A DNA stretch of 64,000 nt from Takakia lepidozioides (GCA_030704615.1 CM060732.1:57703053-57767052), one strand, 5' to 3'. Shown: positions 1-12,039, counted from the stretch's first letter. The notes: a model not told the origin generated them from the sequence alone. Numbers and translations are program-made.

Positions 1-3000
1 CTCGGACAGCTCGCACTATGGTAGCCTCTTCTTTAGAGTAGTGTTTGAATTTCGTGCTAGTTTTCTGCACCATTTGTAGCACTCGGGTTTTTTCCTATGG
101 GATGTTTCGTCCTCCACCCAGCTTGCAAGGTGAGGTTTTCTTCCCTAGGTTTTTTCATCCCTTGTGTGCCGGGTGTGTAACTTGTCTTGGCTAGGCTTCA
201 GTTCGTTCTCCATGAGCTCGGAGCTCGCAGGAGCTCGCAATTTCTTGTGGCCCCAACATGTAGAGCTGGGATTCCTTCTCACCTTACTTTTCGACATGGA
301 TGAATGGAGGAGGGATGCGCTCCGGATGATTTAAGGGATGGACTAAGCCAGGATGAAGGCTGGATGGACTTACACCTTGCGCATGAGGATGAGCTGGCAA
401 CAGCTAATGGCTTTATTAGGGGCTGTCTTATTCTAACAGCTAGTTTAGGATCAGATTAGGATGGGACAGGGTGATCTGGCTTCTTTCTATGGCTGTGCTG
501 GAAGGGCATCTGGTGGACCTATGTGTAAGTGCCACACGGCACTAGGATTAGATTATGACCTAATACTATTTAAACCTCACTGCCGTGGCAGTGAGGGTGG
601 TGGCTTTTTGGGTCTTACGCGAGCGTACGTTGGGCGTAACGGTGTGCTTGAGTGGTTGGATGAAAGTGTTTGGACGTCTGCGTCTGTAGTGTCCTCTTAG
701 TAAGATTCCGTCTTATTTGCCAGGCCCATCTACCGACTACATTCCCCAGATAAGGTCAAGTCCAGTAGAGGAAGGGGAACAAACCCATAGCGTAAGAATC
801 AAACTTCACATGCCACACTAGTCAATATATTAAGCAAGGTAATTTGTTTTATTTGTTGGTTTTGTATGTACATTGAGATCTCCCAAACTGCAAGGCCTCA
901 GCTCGGATTCTTGATACCGCTGGGAAGCCCTCAATGAGTAGGGATGCATTGAGATGGTTTCATAATTTTTGGACCTGCGGCGTGGGAAATATTAAATTTT
1001 CAATATTTTTTGTTACTAAAAATTCATAAAAAAATAGCTAATTGGGTTTTTTGGAATATAAAATGACGATAGAATATGTGTTCAATGGCACAGGTCACAC
1101 TAGTCAAATACATTAAGCAAGGTAGTTGTCTGTTTTGTTTTGTTTTGTTTTTGTTTCGGACGTCGTCTAGATCTCCCGAACCACAAGGCCTCTGCCTGGG
1201 GTTTTAATACCGCTGGAAAGCCCTCGATGAGTAGGGGTGCATCGGTATGGTTTTATAATTTTTGGACTACTAGGGTGTTGGAGATAAATTTTGAGTATTT
1301 TATCATTGGAAATTCATGAAAATAGCAAATTTGCCCTTCATTTGTCGTTTGGTACTCATGGTTATAAATGTATATGCTCAACGACACATGCCACAATAGT
1401 CTCCGATATGTAATTTTCCCCCACAATGATAGGGATTTATTAGTCTTCATATTGGGCACATTGTTTTCAAATTCGGATGCCATCTGGTGTACCGTCTCGG
1501 GGGGTGATTGCAAACTAGAGTGGACCAAAAACGGCAGATCATGAGTACATAAAGAGTACATAAAGGAGGATGTGGCGAATCCTCAACCATCGGATTTGCT
1601 TCAGCTGACAATCTTGACCGTCTATTATTGACTATGAAAACCAAGATTTTCAAATTGAGATAACATCAATTCACAAATGTTTTTTTGAAATTTGATCATA
1701 AGCAACTCTGCATTTATGGTGAATGAATGCGTCTAATGAAAAAAGTTTTGTTATTTCAAAAGAATTTAGTCATAAAGGACTTTATGAAAATAGCTATTTT
1801 TGAGGCTCAATATAGTACATAATTTTTTTTTAACTTCATATTTTTGAATGATAGTTTTCATTCCAGATTCCTCATTCTCCAAAGCAAGATTGAGAGAGTC
1901 CATTTTCTTGACTTTGTTCTAACTCCTATATTAAAAAAATCCATAATGTCTTTTTTTATGGACTGTGACAATTCCTTATGGACTTTTTAAAAGTCCATAT
2001 CATCTAGAGATTCTGGTTTTTGATAATGAGATTTAAAAGAATGAAAGTATATCTAGATGAGCCTCTATATATTAGTCCATTTTTATTGATGGCATTGTCA
2101 TGTAGGAGTATGATAATTTACCACTATTCTATGTCTGGAAAAAACAGTGTTGTGACAGCAAAAAATGGACACTGTAGGCTGCAATACCCTGAAGGCAATA
2201 GCCTTTCTGGGTCAAGTGACACCATAAGTCACGCTTGCTTCGGCAACGCATCCACCTTTTTTCAAATTCGGACAAATTGATGAGCGAGAAAACATGCATA
2301 GCCAGCAGCAAGAAAAAACTGCGTTTCTTAAGAAAGGTAAAGTCGCTGCCGATGGAAATTCTAAGATTTGAGAGCCTCTTACTTTAACCCCTGAATGGAC
2401 CCTGCAAGCCTTTTTGTGCACTAAACCTCCATAAAGGGCCATATCTGACGACCATAAACACTAACTTTATAGAAAGTTATCTAGCTTGGCTCCCTACCAC
2501 CTCAAAAACTTTCAAAGACATCTACCGTGAATTTAGGGATATTATAACAACTTAGTAGATGACAAACAAAAACCCAAAACTGGGCAAATTTTTTGGTTTG
2601 TTTCGTTACATTCCTATTTTACAAGGTTGTTTTTAGTACTTCATGGGGAGCATATTCCTCACTCGATAAACCACATTTCCACAAATTTTCAAAAATTTTA
2701 CAATTGTTTTTCTTGAAGCTCATTTGTAGTGTCATTTGGGGGGTCACCGAAAGTGAGTCAAGAATGGGCAGTCCAAAAATACTTGCAATTACTTATCTGA
2801 AATCCAATGAGCTGTGAGGGGTTCCCAAGTTGCAGTAAGCAGAACCAGGCACCGAGATTTTTCCCAACATCGAGGTTAGAAAAAGTAGAAGCACGTTTGC
2901 CAAATGCATAGAGTGAAATGCTCAAAGACCTGATCAAGCATTCCGTTAAACAGAGTGTTGAGCAGGCCTTGAGGTTAAATCCACAAATTTTCAACATTCA

Positions 3001-3539
3001 ATTTGCGGGATAAGATGTAAAACAATTTCACAATGTTTTACACTAAAATCCGATGGGTTTGGAGGGGGCTCACATGATCTCCTCTACCTGGAATTCTTCT
3101 ACAAACCACATGTTGGCCCTCTTGAGAAGGATTTGGTCAACAAAGGTCAACCTACTCTATGTGTCATCATCGGGCCTACAATAGGTTATCAAGAGATTTG
3201 GTCGTGCAGCATTTTCAATAAATTAGTGAATGTGCCTACTATTCATCTCAAAAACAATTCTATAGCAAATAAATTAGTGAACCACTGCTATTGTTGCAAA
3301 GTTTCCTATAATTGTTTTTTTCATGAAGCAAGTTGGTCAGGGATCATTTGGGTACCGTAAACATTAGTACCCAATATGGTCTCTTGGGAAATTAGGGGTT
3401 AAAATGGGTTCGTTTTTGGGATTACATCAAACCCCAAATTTATCAAGTTATCTTTCTCACGCTTAGTTTCTAACATAGTTGTATTCTATTGTCATTGTTG
3501 TTGGTGCATTTGTTCATCTCTTTTATCTGACGGGATCAA
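1..3539. other. Non-coding AT-rich flank
   Basis: I see no supportable gene here. Open frames are short, lack recognisable motifs and overlap on both strands. The left end (1-480) is more GC-balanced, and the rest is A/T-rich with poly-T and poly-A runs. The only structured content I found is the repeat at about 806-1420, listed separately. The stretch is probably old transposon or intergenic DNA. Confidence 0.5.
806..1420 (+). repeat. Diverged direct repeat, about 282-296 bp period
   Basis: The phrase CACACTAGTCAA followed by ATTAAGCAAGGTA occurs near 814 and again near 1096. The shared sequence continues through 'aagcaaggta', 'gatctccc', 'ccgctgg' and 'gccctc..atgagtaggg'. A third, shorter start (CCACAATAGTC) lies near 1391. 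The units differ at many positions, so this is an old tandem duplication or a decayed satellite fragment. Confidence 0.7.
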
Positions 3540-3814
3540 CAACAACCTAACATACACAATATGTCGAGTAATAACACAATGTACAACTACTCCTGACATT
3601 GCTCAAACTGCTAGATCACAAATAAATGGAGGATATTTGACAAGAACAGAACAAAGAAAGTGGCAAGCTCAACTAAACACCCACCACACAGTTCGCAAGG
3701 CTATTACAATTCTTACATCTAAACCACGAGACCCTAGTGGAGAAACTCTCATCAAATTGTGGCCCTCAATGCAATACTAGCTTGTTCTGCAACACTTCCA
3801 ATACCTATGAATGA
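3540..3814 (+). mobile_element. Left piece of LINE split by the MULE
   Basis: The sequence ending at the left target duplication reads as an open frame ending ...ALNAILACSATLPIPMN. The sequence after the right duplication (17511) starts with the same PMN codons and continues in frame as DYDIDFWIKAISKIGRN. The two halves were therefore probably one LINE coding region before the MULE inserted. A TAG upstream in this frame (CCC TAG TGG, near 3731) shows the host LINE was already decayed or shifts frame. The left limit is a guess. Confidence 0.5.
3805..3814 (+). repeat. Left target-site duplication of the MULE
   Basis: CTATGAATGA here is repeated exactly at 17511-17520, outside the two inverted termini. 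One further C could extend it to 11 bp, but a C run at the right end makes that ambiguous. Nine to eleven bp is the usual duplication length for Mutator-like elements. Confidence 0.85.
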
Positions 3815-3879
3815 GGTTTACTATTTCATGAGCGCATGAGCGCATGAGCCTATGAGCCTATGAGCTCATGAGCGGGCAT
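3815..3879 (+). repeat. Left terminal inverted repeat with iterated CATGAGC
   Basis: The terminus starts GGTTTACTATTT, then carries five ATGAGC units (CATGAGCG, CATGAGCG, CATGAGCC, TATGAGCC, TATGAGCTCATGAGCGGG). It ends in a 20-mer at 3860-3879 that is exactly inverted at 17475-17494. The right terminus lacks the extra units, so the left end has probably expanded. Iterated short motifs at an end are typical transposase-binding sites, but binding is inferred. Confidence 0.8.
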
Positions 3880-3976
3880 CCGCGGAATTGGAATTTTCCT
3901 GCCTTTATTGACGGTGTTATGTCCTCTTACCTCGATAATAGGGTCTGTTTCTCCTGGTCCAGGATGCGGAATGAGG

Positions 3977-4260
3977 AATTTCGGCGCCGTTATTCCCAAG
4001 AGCAGTGTGCTAAAATGGTGTTTTGAAGACATCCACCGGGGTATTTCGGCACCGAAATTACCTCTTAAAATGTGATATAGTGCGGTATTTAAAGGCGCAG
4101 AATGGGCTATTTCGGCGCCGAAATACCCAAGTGGAATGTGGTGAAGTGCCTTGTGCTGAAGGCTTCCATCGCGATATTTTGGTGCAGTAATTCATCCGTG
4201 GAATTTTTGAGGCCCATATAACGAAGGCGCAAACTGGGCTATTTCGGCGCCAAATTTCCC
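3977..4260 (+). repeat. Left subterminal palindromic motif cluster
   Basis: Five TTTCGGCGCCGAAA-type motifs occur at about 3977, 4041, 4108, 4173 and 4239, a spacing of roughly 64-67 bp. Two are intact or nearly so (GGTATTTCGGCACCGAAATT and CTATTTCGGCGCCGAAATAC). The others keep only one half-site. The spacing matches that of the right subterminal array. Confidence 0.8.
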
Positions 4261-4504
4261 AATAGGAATGTTAGAAACGGCAGGGTTTTCATGGCTTCAA
4301 GTTACCGGCTCGATGGTGTGCATAAATTACTTGTAGGGTTCTTCACTGAAGTTTGCGTCTCTTCTGCTTTTATTATACATTTTGGTTGGCGGAAGAAATG
4401 TAGGGAATCGGACAAGCGGTCTGAACACAATGATTTTTCAAATCGTCAATATTTTCATTAAGTGTTTCAGAACTGTACAACAAAAGGATCCAAATGAGAC
4501 TTTG

Positions 4505-7500
4505 CTATGGTGAGGATCCGCTATCACTGTCCGATGCATCCCCGGCCTCATGCAAGGATGGCTGCCTTCCACCTGCCTCCGAACCTGCACTGCCGCTACC
4601 GCTGTTACTCTGAGAAGCCCTCCCCTCAAAAATACCATCCTCACCAGCCGGAACTGTCCACCAGGGTGCGGAAGTGTCCTCAACATTCCCCTCGCTCTCG
4701 GACGCGGATTCTATTATGAACTTCCCTACTCTGCCTTTCACAATTCTATGTTTGGCCTCACGCCTCATTATAATTCTCTGCTCATTCCCGTATGTCAATT
4801 GCTCTAACCGAGTAGGCCTATCCTCCCTCCTGATGGCTTCTCTGGCAGCCGTGTCTGCATAGGCTGGTAGAAAAAAGGGCTTCTGGGGACTCGCGAGAAA
4901 CGATTTTCTGGCAAAGAATGGCCGATGCGATTCTGTCTCCTCCTCTGCAACAGGGTCCGATTCGGGCAAGTCTCCCAGCTTCTCCTCGTCGGACGACTCT
5001 GCAAGGCTGAGTGTACGCACAAACATAGAATGAAGTACATTAGAGAATTCAAACAGGGAATCATCGGCAGGTTGCATGGTCCCTACAACCGAAACCAATA
5101 CACTTACTATGGTGCAACTCACTCGAAGACAGGCATTGGGGGAAGCGGCTTCGGGCGCCTCTGCATCGAACGAATTTCCCGAACTTCCTCCTCTTCATCT
5201 TCCTCCTCTCCTTCCACGTCCTCTTCTGCGTTTTTGGGATCCTCAGTCGGAGGCAGACGCTGAAGGCCCGCCAAATTGTAATCGTACAAGGCCGTATCCC
5301 CCTCAAATGAGAACACAAATCGGTTCGACATCCTTCCCGCCCACATACAGGCACCTGCGAATTCATACGACACAACCACAGCCAAACTCAAGAATGAGTC
5401 GCTTCCTCGCACAAGCAAACATACAGAAACGGAAATGGTGTCAATTTCGGTGCCGCATTCAATTAACGTTCTCACCTGTATTTGCAGTGACGTCAAGGAC
5501 CCTGCCTTCAACATCCGTACACGTTTCCATGAGCGTCTGGATGAATGCAGGACTCCTGGTCCTGCCATACCTCCATGGCTTGCCCGACAAATCACAAAGA
5601 ATGTCCTTCTCTCCCACATGGTTGAACAGGACGTTATACTCCAGTGGATCAACTGTGGAATCAACAAGTCTTCCTGCTTCACGTAATTTGAATTTCGAAT
5701 GTTCCTTCACGAAGCAAAATGCCTGAAAGATAAGAGTCTGCAGAGAAGGAAATGAAAACGTCAGAGGTGGCCTACACGTACAGGGGCAATTTCGGCGTAG
5801 AAATTGACATAGCAGAGGAGAACCACAGCATACCTTCTGGCCATCGTTGAGAAGACCCTGCGTGTTGATGCAAGTCCAAATCTTTTTCAGGATGGGTGCT
5901 GCACTTCTCCCCGTCCATACTTTGATATCATTCTCAGTGACTTCTCCATCGGCTGCTAGCACAACAACACAGCCAACGTCGTCCAACATGTTAGCTGCGA
6001 ACCCGAATGTGTGGCTCCAGTATCTTTCGTCGTACTTGTTCCACCAGGGTACTGAGCCCAGCCCCAGTATCTCCTGCCCATCCGGGATATCCACAAGGAT
6101 CATGTCGATGGAGGCTTTCACCGCCCTGCCCCCGACTGTGCTCTTTTTGCCGTGGCTCATCGCCACAAAATACTCCATCATCTTTGTGTAGCCAGGAGTG
6201 TCCTCCATATCATTGCCAGTGGCCTTCCTCTTCCCCTTCCCCTAGTGGGCCTCGATCGCCTTCCTCAATCTCGTTATCTCCAGCCTTCTGGTCAGAGCAG
6301 TTAGGAAATTTTCATTAACACACTCCACAATTGTGGGTGTTTTGAGGACTTCCCTGCCCGCAATGTGCACCGCACGGTAGGGTCTGCCAGGTGCATCCTC
6401 GTATAGTGATCTCTTCGCAGCCGACCCCCCGGAGCGCTGGCCCTTGTGAATTTTCGGACGAGGTGTGGCCCCCTGGGTGTTTTCCTGCTGGAAATCGTCG
6501 TCGAAATCCTCCTCATCTGGCTGACTGTGTTGCTGCTTCTTCTTCTTGGGTGTGGGGGTCTTCGTCTCTTGCCCCTGTTTGCGCGTTCTTTTCTTCCTGT
6601 CCTTGGGCTGCTCAGCTGCCTGCTTCTCCATCTGCTCCTTCGCCAACGCTGCCGCCTTGGCTGACTTTCTCAGTGCTTTCTGCTTGGCTGCCTCCTCTGC
6701 TTTCAGTCTTTCTGCGTCCTCTGGTTGGGGATCCGATTGTGCCTTCATAGCCCTGGCATTCGCTTCCTTCTTCAAGTTAACCTCCGAGAGGTCAATGGTC
6801 CCACTTGGGAGATCCACATACCAGGGACAGTCTACCAAATGCTCGGCATGCCACTCCTTCGCCATTACTTCTGTGTACATCGTTCCACGGCCTCCAGGTG
6901 TCCTCCACGCCAGGAAGAATGGTGGAACCCTTTGAATGGCTCCGGACGGAATGAGTCCAAAGTTTATGTACCTGCAATCACGAGGCAGTTCAACAAAAAT
7001 CATTCTACCGATGCATCATGCAAGTGGAAGTTGTCAATGCACAAGGTATTTCGGCACCGAAATACGTAGTGGACCGTGCCCCAATTACCCAGAACTCACA
7101 TCTTGCAGAGGTATATTTCGGCGCCGCAATATCCATCGCTGCTTAGCCAAATCATCTAAACTGCAAATAGGGGGATGCATTGGCAGCAGATTACCTGAAC
7201 AGGACACGCATTGCCGCTTTGTCGGCACCCTCCTGCTCTTCGATGTATACGCTGCGTCTTGCCTTTGCAATTTCTCTGAAAAAGAGGTTTGCGAAGCGCC
7301 CTCGCCAGGACTGCACGTAGTTCTCCATTGTCTCAGGCTTCGTCCAGTCGATCTGTAACTTGAAAGTGGTGGTGTTGCAGTCCAATTGCTCCTGGGTGTG
7401 GGTCAGTACCTGCAGCATGGCAGGTTTCCAAAACATTCATGATTTTGAAATTGCGACGATGTCCAACACAGAATAGGAGAAAATTATACCTGATGCCACC

Positions 7501-9380
7501 AAGTCATCACATTGAGCCAGTCGTTCATTTTGTCGTCTGTTGGCTCGATGGGAAAGTGGTACAGCAGCTTCGTGTTTGTATGGCCGTTCCAGATTCGCAG
7601 CCACCTCGTCTGCAGCCACCTCACATCGGTCAGACAAGAACTCCAACATAAGAATCGCGAGAAGTCACAAAACAACACAGGACACTGCGATGTGATGAAG
7701 TTTCTCCATGGACATTTCCGGTTTCATGGGTCTGGAGTAATGCAGTCCTATCTCCGTCAGGAACTCGGCACCAAGACCAGGGTCAGCGATTGCAACTTGC
7801 TTAACAAGTTTGGACCTGTACTTGGTCCGGGATTGCCTCCCTGCCTGCACAATATGACTCTCTATCGACGCGTCCGCCTTGTTGGGGGCATCATTCTCAA
7901 AGAACTGCCTTTTGGCATAGGCCAAGTCATCCCTGATGTTCGTCTGCATTCCCATACCCAGCAGATACAGTCAGGCCACGGATCCCTGCAACAAATAACA
8001 TTAAATTGATACTGAAATTTGAGATGAACCTCACCGAATAGAGGATCTCCACCATGGCGTCCAGTGTTGGTCGGTACCAGGTGCGATCTGCTTTTGCTAG
8101 GGACTTCCTGTACAGCTTGGGATCGAGGGACTTTTGGAAGTCCGTCAGTGGAGCTGTCCCCACTTCTTGCACTCTGTAGAGCGTATGTGCCAGATGAGTT
8201 TCCACGAAGGCCCTCTCTGTTACCCTGCCATGGAGAAAAAAAACAACATGAAAATATGATTTCGGCACAACAATCCAATTTCCAGTTCGTAGAGTGCATG
8301 ACAGTGGTGAACATTGCCTATCTCGGTGCCGCAATAGGCAGTATACAAGGATGTAATTGTATACTTACAGATTTATATCCGCCATGGCACCCTTCAACAG
8401 TCCTCTGTCCCTGACGTCCACCTTCACGACAATGCAGTCCACCATGTAATGCCAACTGATATCTTGCGGATGCATTTCAGCAATGTACTCTGTCCAGGCA
8501 AGCATCCTGTGGTTCCCGTCCCAAACGAAGAACATCTTCCCTTCCATGTGTGCGAATGTGGGATTAGTCTTCAGATAGGCTTCAAACTCGGCATTAACAG
8601 TGTGCCAGTGGGGGCCCCAATTCTGAAGCTCCTCTGCAGTGGGGCCCCTTGTGACACCTTGGTCATTCTCAATGGAAACGTAGAATGCTGCCGACCCCCG
8701 TCTGTACCCTTCTCTGAAGTTGTGCTTCAGTCGATCGATATCCCCTGGCAGTGTTTGCCTTACAACTGGAAGGCTTACCATGCGACACAAAGGAACTTTG
8801 AGGTTCTTCGGATACACCATGGAGCCCAAAACGCGGCCTATGTTGCTATGAGTCTCTGCCAGCAACCTGTTTGCTGCTATGTTCATGTCTCGTGCGCTCA
8901 TGAGCATACCCGCCACTAGTTTCTTACTTCTATCACCTCTGTCACTTCCTCACCCCTCTCACCAGCCTGTGTACTGTCCTGGAGGTTTTGCTCCTCCGCA
9001 AGCTCCAGCAGGTTCTGATCGTCGCCAAGTCGTACCACGTTATCGTCCTCTCCTTCTGTCAGCTGAATGGGCCGCCCTTCTGCAGATCCGACTCCCACAT
9101 CTCCAGCGGCCTCCACCGCATCTGTGTTTTCTGAAATTGACTGCAAACCCAATATCTCCGCTTCCAGTCTCCCTAGGGGTTTTACTGGCGAAGCCATGGG
9201 CTCCTTCTGCTTTCTCGGCTTCCGAACTCTAGGTGGGCTTTTCGGAGGCGATATCTGAGGTGTTGAATGAGGACTCGTCTGCCTCGATGCACTTCCACCT
9301 TGTGAGCGCAGCACCCGGGCAGGAGTATCCAAAGTTGACTGTGTTGCCTCGCCCCCCTGCGATCCCTCCCCAGCTCCCAT
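4505..9380 (-). pseudogene. ParB-like plus beta-class DNA methyltransferase-like protein, 8 exons, decayed
   Basis: Exons inferred from splice sites and phase: 9380-8369, 8224-8035, 7985-7490, 7409-7195, 6971-5834, 5722-5476, 5405-5123, 5006-4505, roughly 1,360 codons. Exon 1 is low-complexity and basic (PPKSPPRVRKPRKQK), then has a ParB/sulfiredoxin-like core with FFVWDGNHRMLAW. Exon 5 carries a long K/A/E/Q-rich helix and a KKRTRKQ...KKKKQQ basic stretch, then VDIPDG in the position of methyltransferase motif IV. Exons 6-7 hold SPAFIQTLM...GRVLDVTANTG (motif I-like) and ACMWAGR...FVFSFEGDTALYDY. The IV-X-I order fits CcrM-type beta-class enzymes. The motifs are degenerate, so catalysis is doubtful. 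Breaks: a frame change in exon 1 near 8955, TGA at 7971-7973, a frame change near 7670, and TAG at 6242-6244. ATG at 9401 or an upstream exon near 9642 are alternative starts. Confidence 0.75.
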
Positions 9381-10039
9381 GTCAAACAAACAGGAAAACA
9401 TGAGACACTGCACGCAAAAAAAAAGGTGTAACAGGAATATTGCGTATGGAGTGCTTCACATCCGCGAAGCACGAATCTCTCACTGGTGGGCGATCCGAGT
9501 CTCCGGATAACGAGGTCTGCATTTCATGCATGAGACGGAGCTTAAGTCGTGTCGTCGGCGGCTTCCCAAAATCCCGCGTCCTCCTTCTCTTTGCCGGAGT
9601 CGCCTGACCTTCCACAAACTCTATGCTACAACTATGCCGCATAAGGAGAGGAAACGCAGGAGAATGTCACTGCAGAAGGGCAAGGAGCGAGAGAGCGAAG
9701 CGGTGGAACATGTAAACCACTATGCACGAGCAGATGCGTAAGCAGCCACGTCTCCCGAAGCGTTGCCACTGTCCACCACTTTTGCCGTATGGATGATGAA
9801 GAGATTGTGACCCCTGACACGTTCGCACGGATGAAGTCGACTGGAACACGACGCGTGCCAGTTCCAGCCACCAGTACAAGATGGTTTATCCGAATTGCGG
9901 CACCGAAATACCTTCCGTTCACCGGATGCTGTTCCCGGAGCAGCCGGCATTAAATGAAATATCCGCACATCATGAAACCCAACCGCCATGAAAATCCCCT
10001 GCCTATGACATTCAACAGTCAGGTCGGTACGTTTCATCA
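9381..10039. other. 5' side of the leftward cargo gene
   Basis: Between the cargo start and the palindrome array lies a leftward open frame (about 9642-9400). It reads MRHSCSIEFVEGQATPAKRR and could be an upstream exon joined at the acceptor just before 9402 (TTTTTTTTTGCGTGCAG). One palindromic variant (GCGGCACCGAAATACC) sits near 9897. I cannot settle whether the frame is translated. Confidence 0.35.
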
Positions 10040-11640
10040 GCGGACGGATGAATTTCGGCGCCGAAATTCATCCTATTCAAGTGCTTTCATACACAAACTT
10101 ACGAATTTTGGCGCCGCAATTCATCGATTCCGAAGTCCTCATCCGTCATGAGCAAACCTGTCAGTGGGATATCGGAGCCGGAATTAATTCCGGGACAGTG
10201 AAAACGGTTGCACATGGGCACATTTCATCCATATTTCGGCGCCGAAATTCATTACGAATATTTCCGTCCGCGCGTAGACGAGGTGAAATCATCATAATTT
10301 CGGCGCCGAAATTCATCCAGAGCGAAGACTAATTCGGCACCATGCTACGCTTTGCCGCCATCATTGCCCCTGACGGATGCTGTCCATGCCTGTTGGACTT
10401 GCCATTTCTGGACATTTAACTATAATTTCGGCGCCGAAATTATACTTTATGTGCGGCAACGTCCCGTGCGAAAAAGACCACTTAATGGATACTGTCGGTT
10501 TCAAATGAAAAAAAACGGCTAAAACGCAATTAATTTTGACAGAATGGGTTTAGTATGCCGATTTCTCCATTAAATGCAGAATATTCCTGTTATCTTCGTC
10601 GGAACGGGGTATTTTCAACGATTTACGGAAAATTATATCATCCAGAAGTGCTGGGTTTGGACGAATTTCGGCGCCGAAATTCATCCGTCGCATAGAAAAT
10701 GTAATATTACATTTACTCATTGCGGACAGTAAGGATGAATTTTGGCGCCGAAATTCATCCATTTCAAAGAAAAATAAATATTGGAGGGAGGGGATTGGAT
10801 GAATTTCGGCGCCAAAATCCGGCTCTCAAACCCTGCAAAAGAATTTGGAGGGATGAAGTCGGTTGAATTTACGGGCCGACATTCGTTGCTCGCGAAGAAA
10901 AAAAAAAATTCGGGAGGACTTCGGATGAATTTCGGCGCCGAAAATCATTGCTTTCGAAGAAAAAAAATAAAAATCGGGAGGACTTCGGATGAATTTCGGC
11001 GCCGAAATTCAATCCTCGCGAAGAAAAAAAAAATTCGGGAGGACTTCAGATGAATTTCGGCGCCGAAAATCATTGCTTTCGAAGAAAAAAAATAAAAATC
11101 GGGAGGACTTCGGATGAATTTCGGCGCTGAAATTCATTGCTCGCGAAGAAAAAGGAAACTAGAAAGGAGTAATTGGATGAGATTCGGCGCCGAAGTTCAT
11201 CTGTCGCAAAGAAAAAAAAAAACAAAAAGGACTTCCGATGAATTTCGCCACCGAAATCCATCCGCAGGCAGCAGAATTAGGGTCGGAAAAGGAGATGAAG
11301 AATGAATTTCGGCGCCGAAATACATCCATTCTGCCGATTCAGGATTACTGTCATTCGGATGTCGGCACCGATATCCGGACACGTGGTGAATCACGACTGT
11401 AATCAGGAACACATTCATCCTTATTTTGGCATCTAAATTCAACCCATATGTGCAGAAACAATTTAATGAAGAAGATGTTCATCCGAATTTCGGCACCGAA
11501 ATCCATCCGTTGGGTGCTTGGTCAGTTAATGAGGAGGTGAACAAATTACGATTTCTGTTGCCGGAATTCATCCCCTGGCTTCCAAAGCTGTTACATGACA
11601 GAGATGTTCATCCATATTTCGGTGCCGAAATTCATGGGAA
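10040..11640. repeat. Central palindrome array between divergent MULE genes
   Basis: About twenty copies of a motif with core TTTCGGCGCCGAAA lie in 1.6 kb, many extended to GGATGAA...TTCATCC. The copy at 10046-10073 is a perfect 28-bp palindrome. From about 10900 to 11130 the copies are tandem units with 61-64 bp spacing, separated by A-rich linkers (GAAGAAAAAAA). Variants include CGGCACCG, TGGCGCCG and CGGTGCCG. The array lies upstream of both divergent genes, so it could be promoter, operator or partition-like DNA. That role is inferred. Confidence 0.85.
10046..10073. repeat. Perfect 28-bp palindrome
   Basis: The left half is GGATGAATTTCGGC and the right half is its exact reverse complement, with no spacer. 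It is the longest perfect palindrome I noticed in the array and is likely the best guide to the ancestral consensus. Confidence 0.9.
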
Positions 11641-12039
11641 GGCCTGATTTATTGTAGCCCAAGTGGTTGTACATTACAATTCAGGCACCAAATATCCGAT
11701 GTGAACTTGCTGTTTTCGTCCTTTTTTTAACGTACGTTACACACCTTCATCTTTACGTGCACTGATCACCCATCCTGTTGGATACGGAATCCTCCAGAAA
11801 TCATTTGTGTTATTAGATAGGACACACTCTTCTCATTGCAGGACTTCGCTGCGGAGCGTACCGAGAGGTCCCGTCTTCAAAATGGACTCCCGTGTTTGGG
11901 TCACGTGTACTTCCATCCTGATTCTCTGAAAGCTAAAATACCCTGCGACCAAGGATTTGCGATTGTCAACTGAGCAAGTACTTGTGTGTGAAGTTCGGGC
12001 TCCGCCCTGGAACGGTGTTTTTGGAAGAGGAGACGAAGG

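Noticed and set aside
461-700. Small protein at the left window edge
   Set aside because: The 79-codon frame has no motif, no homologous pattern I know and no supporting splice or regulatory context.
4507-9258. Plus-strand open frames over the leftward MULE gene
   Set aside because: They are shadows. The minus strand shows conserved motifs and phase-consistent splice sites, while the plus frames are low complexity and stop often.
4505-9380. Recent bacterial or giant-virus contamination as source of the ParB/methyltransferase-like gene
   Set aside because: The gene has seven spliceosomal-type introns and lies within a eukaryotic transposon flanked by a target duplication. An ancient transfer remains possible.
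10040-11640. CRISPR-like array
   Set aside because: Repeats are palindromic and roughly regularly spaced, but the linkers are also repetitive and A-rich, no cas-type gene is present, and the context is a eukaryotic transposon with spliced genes.
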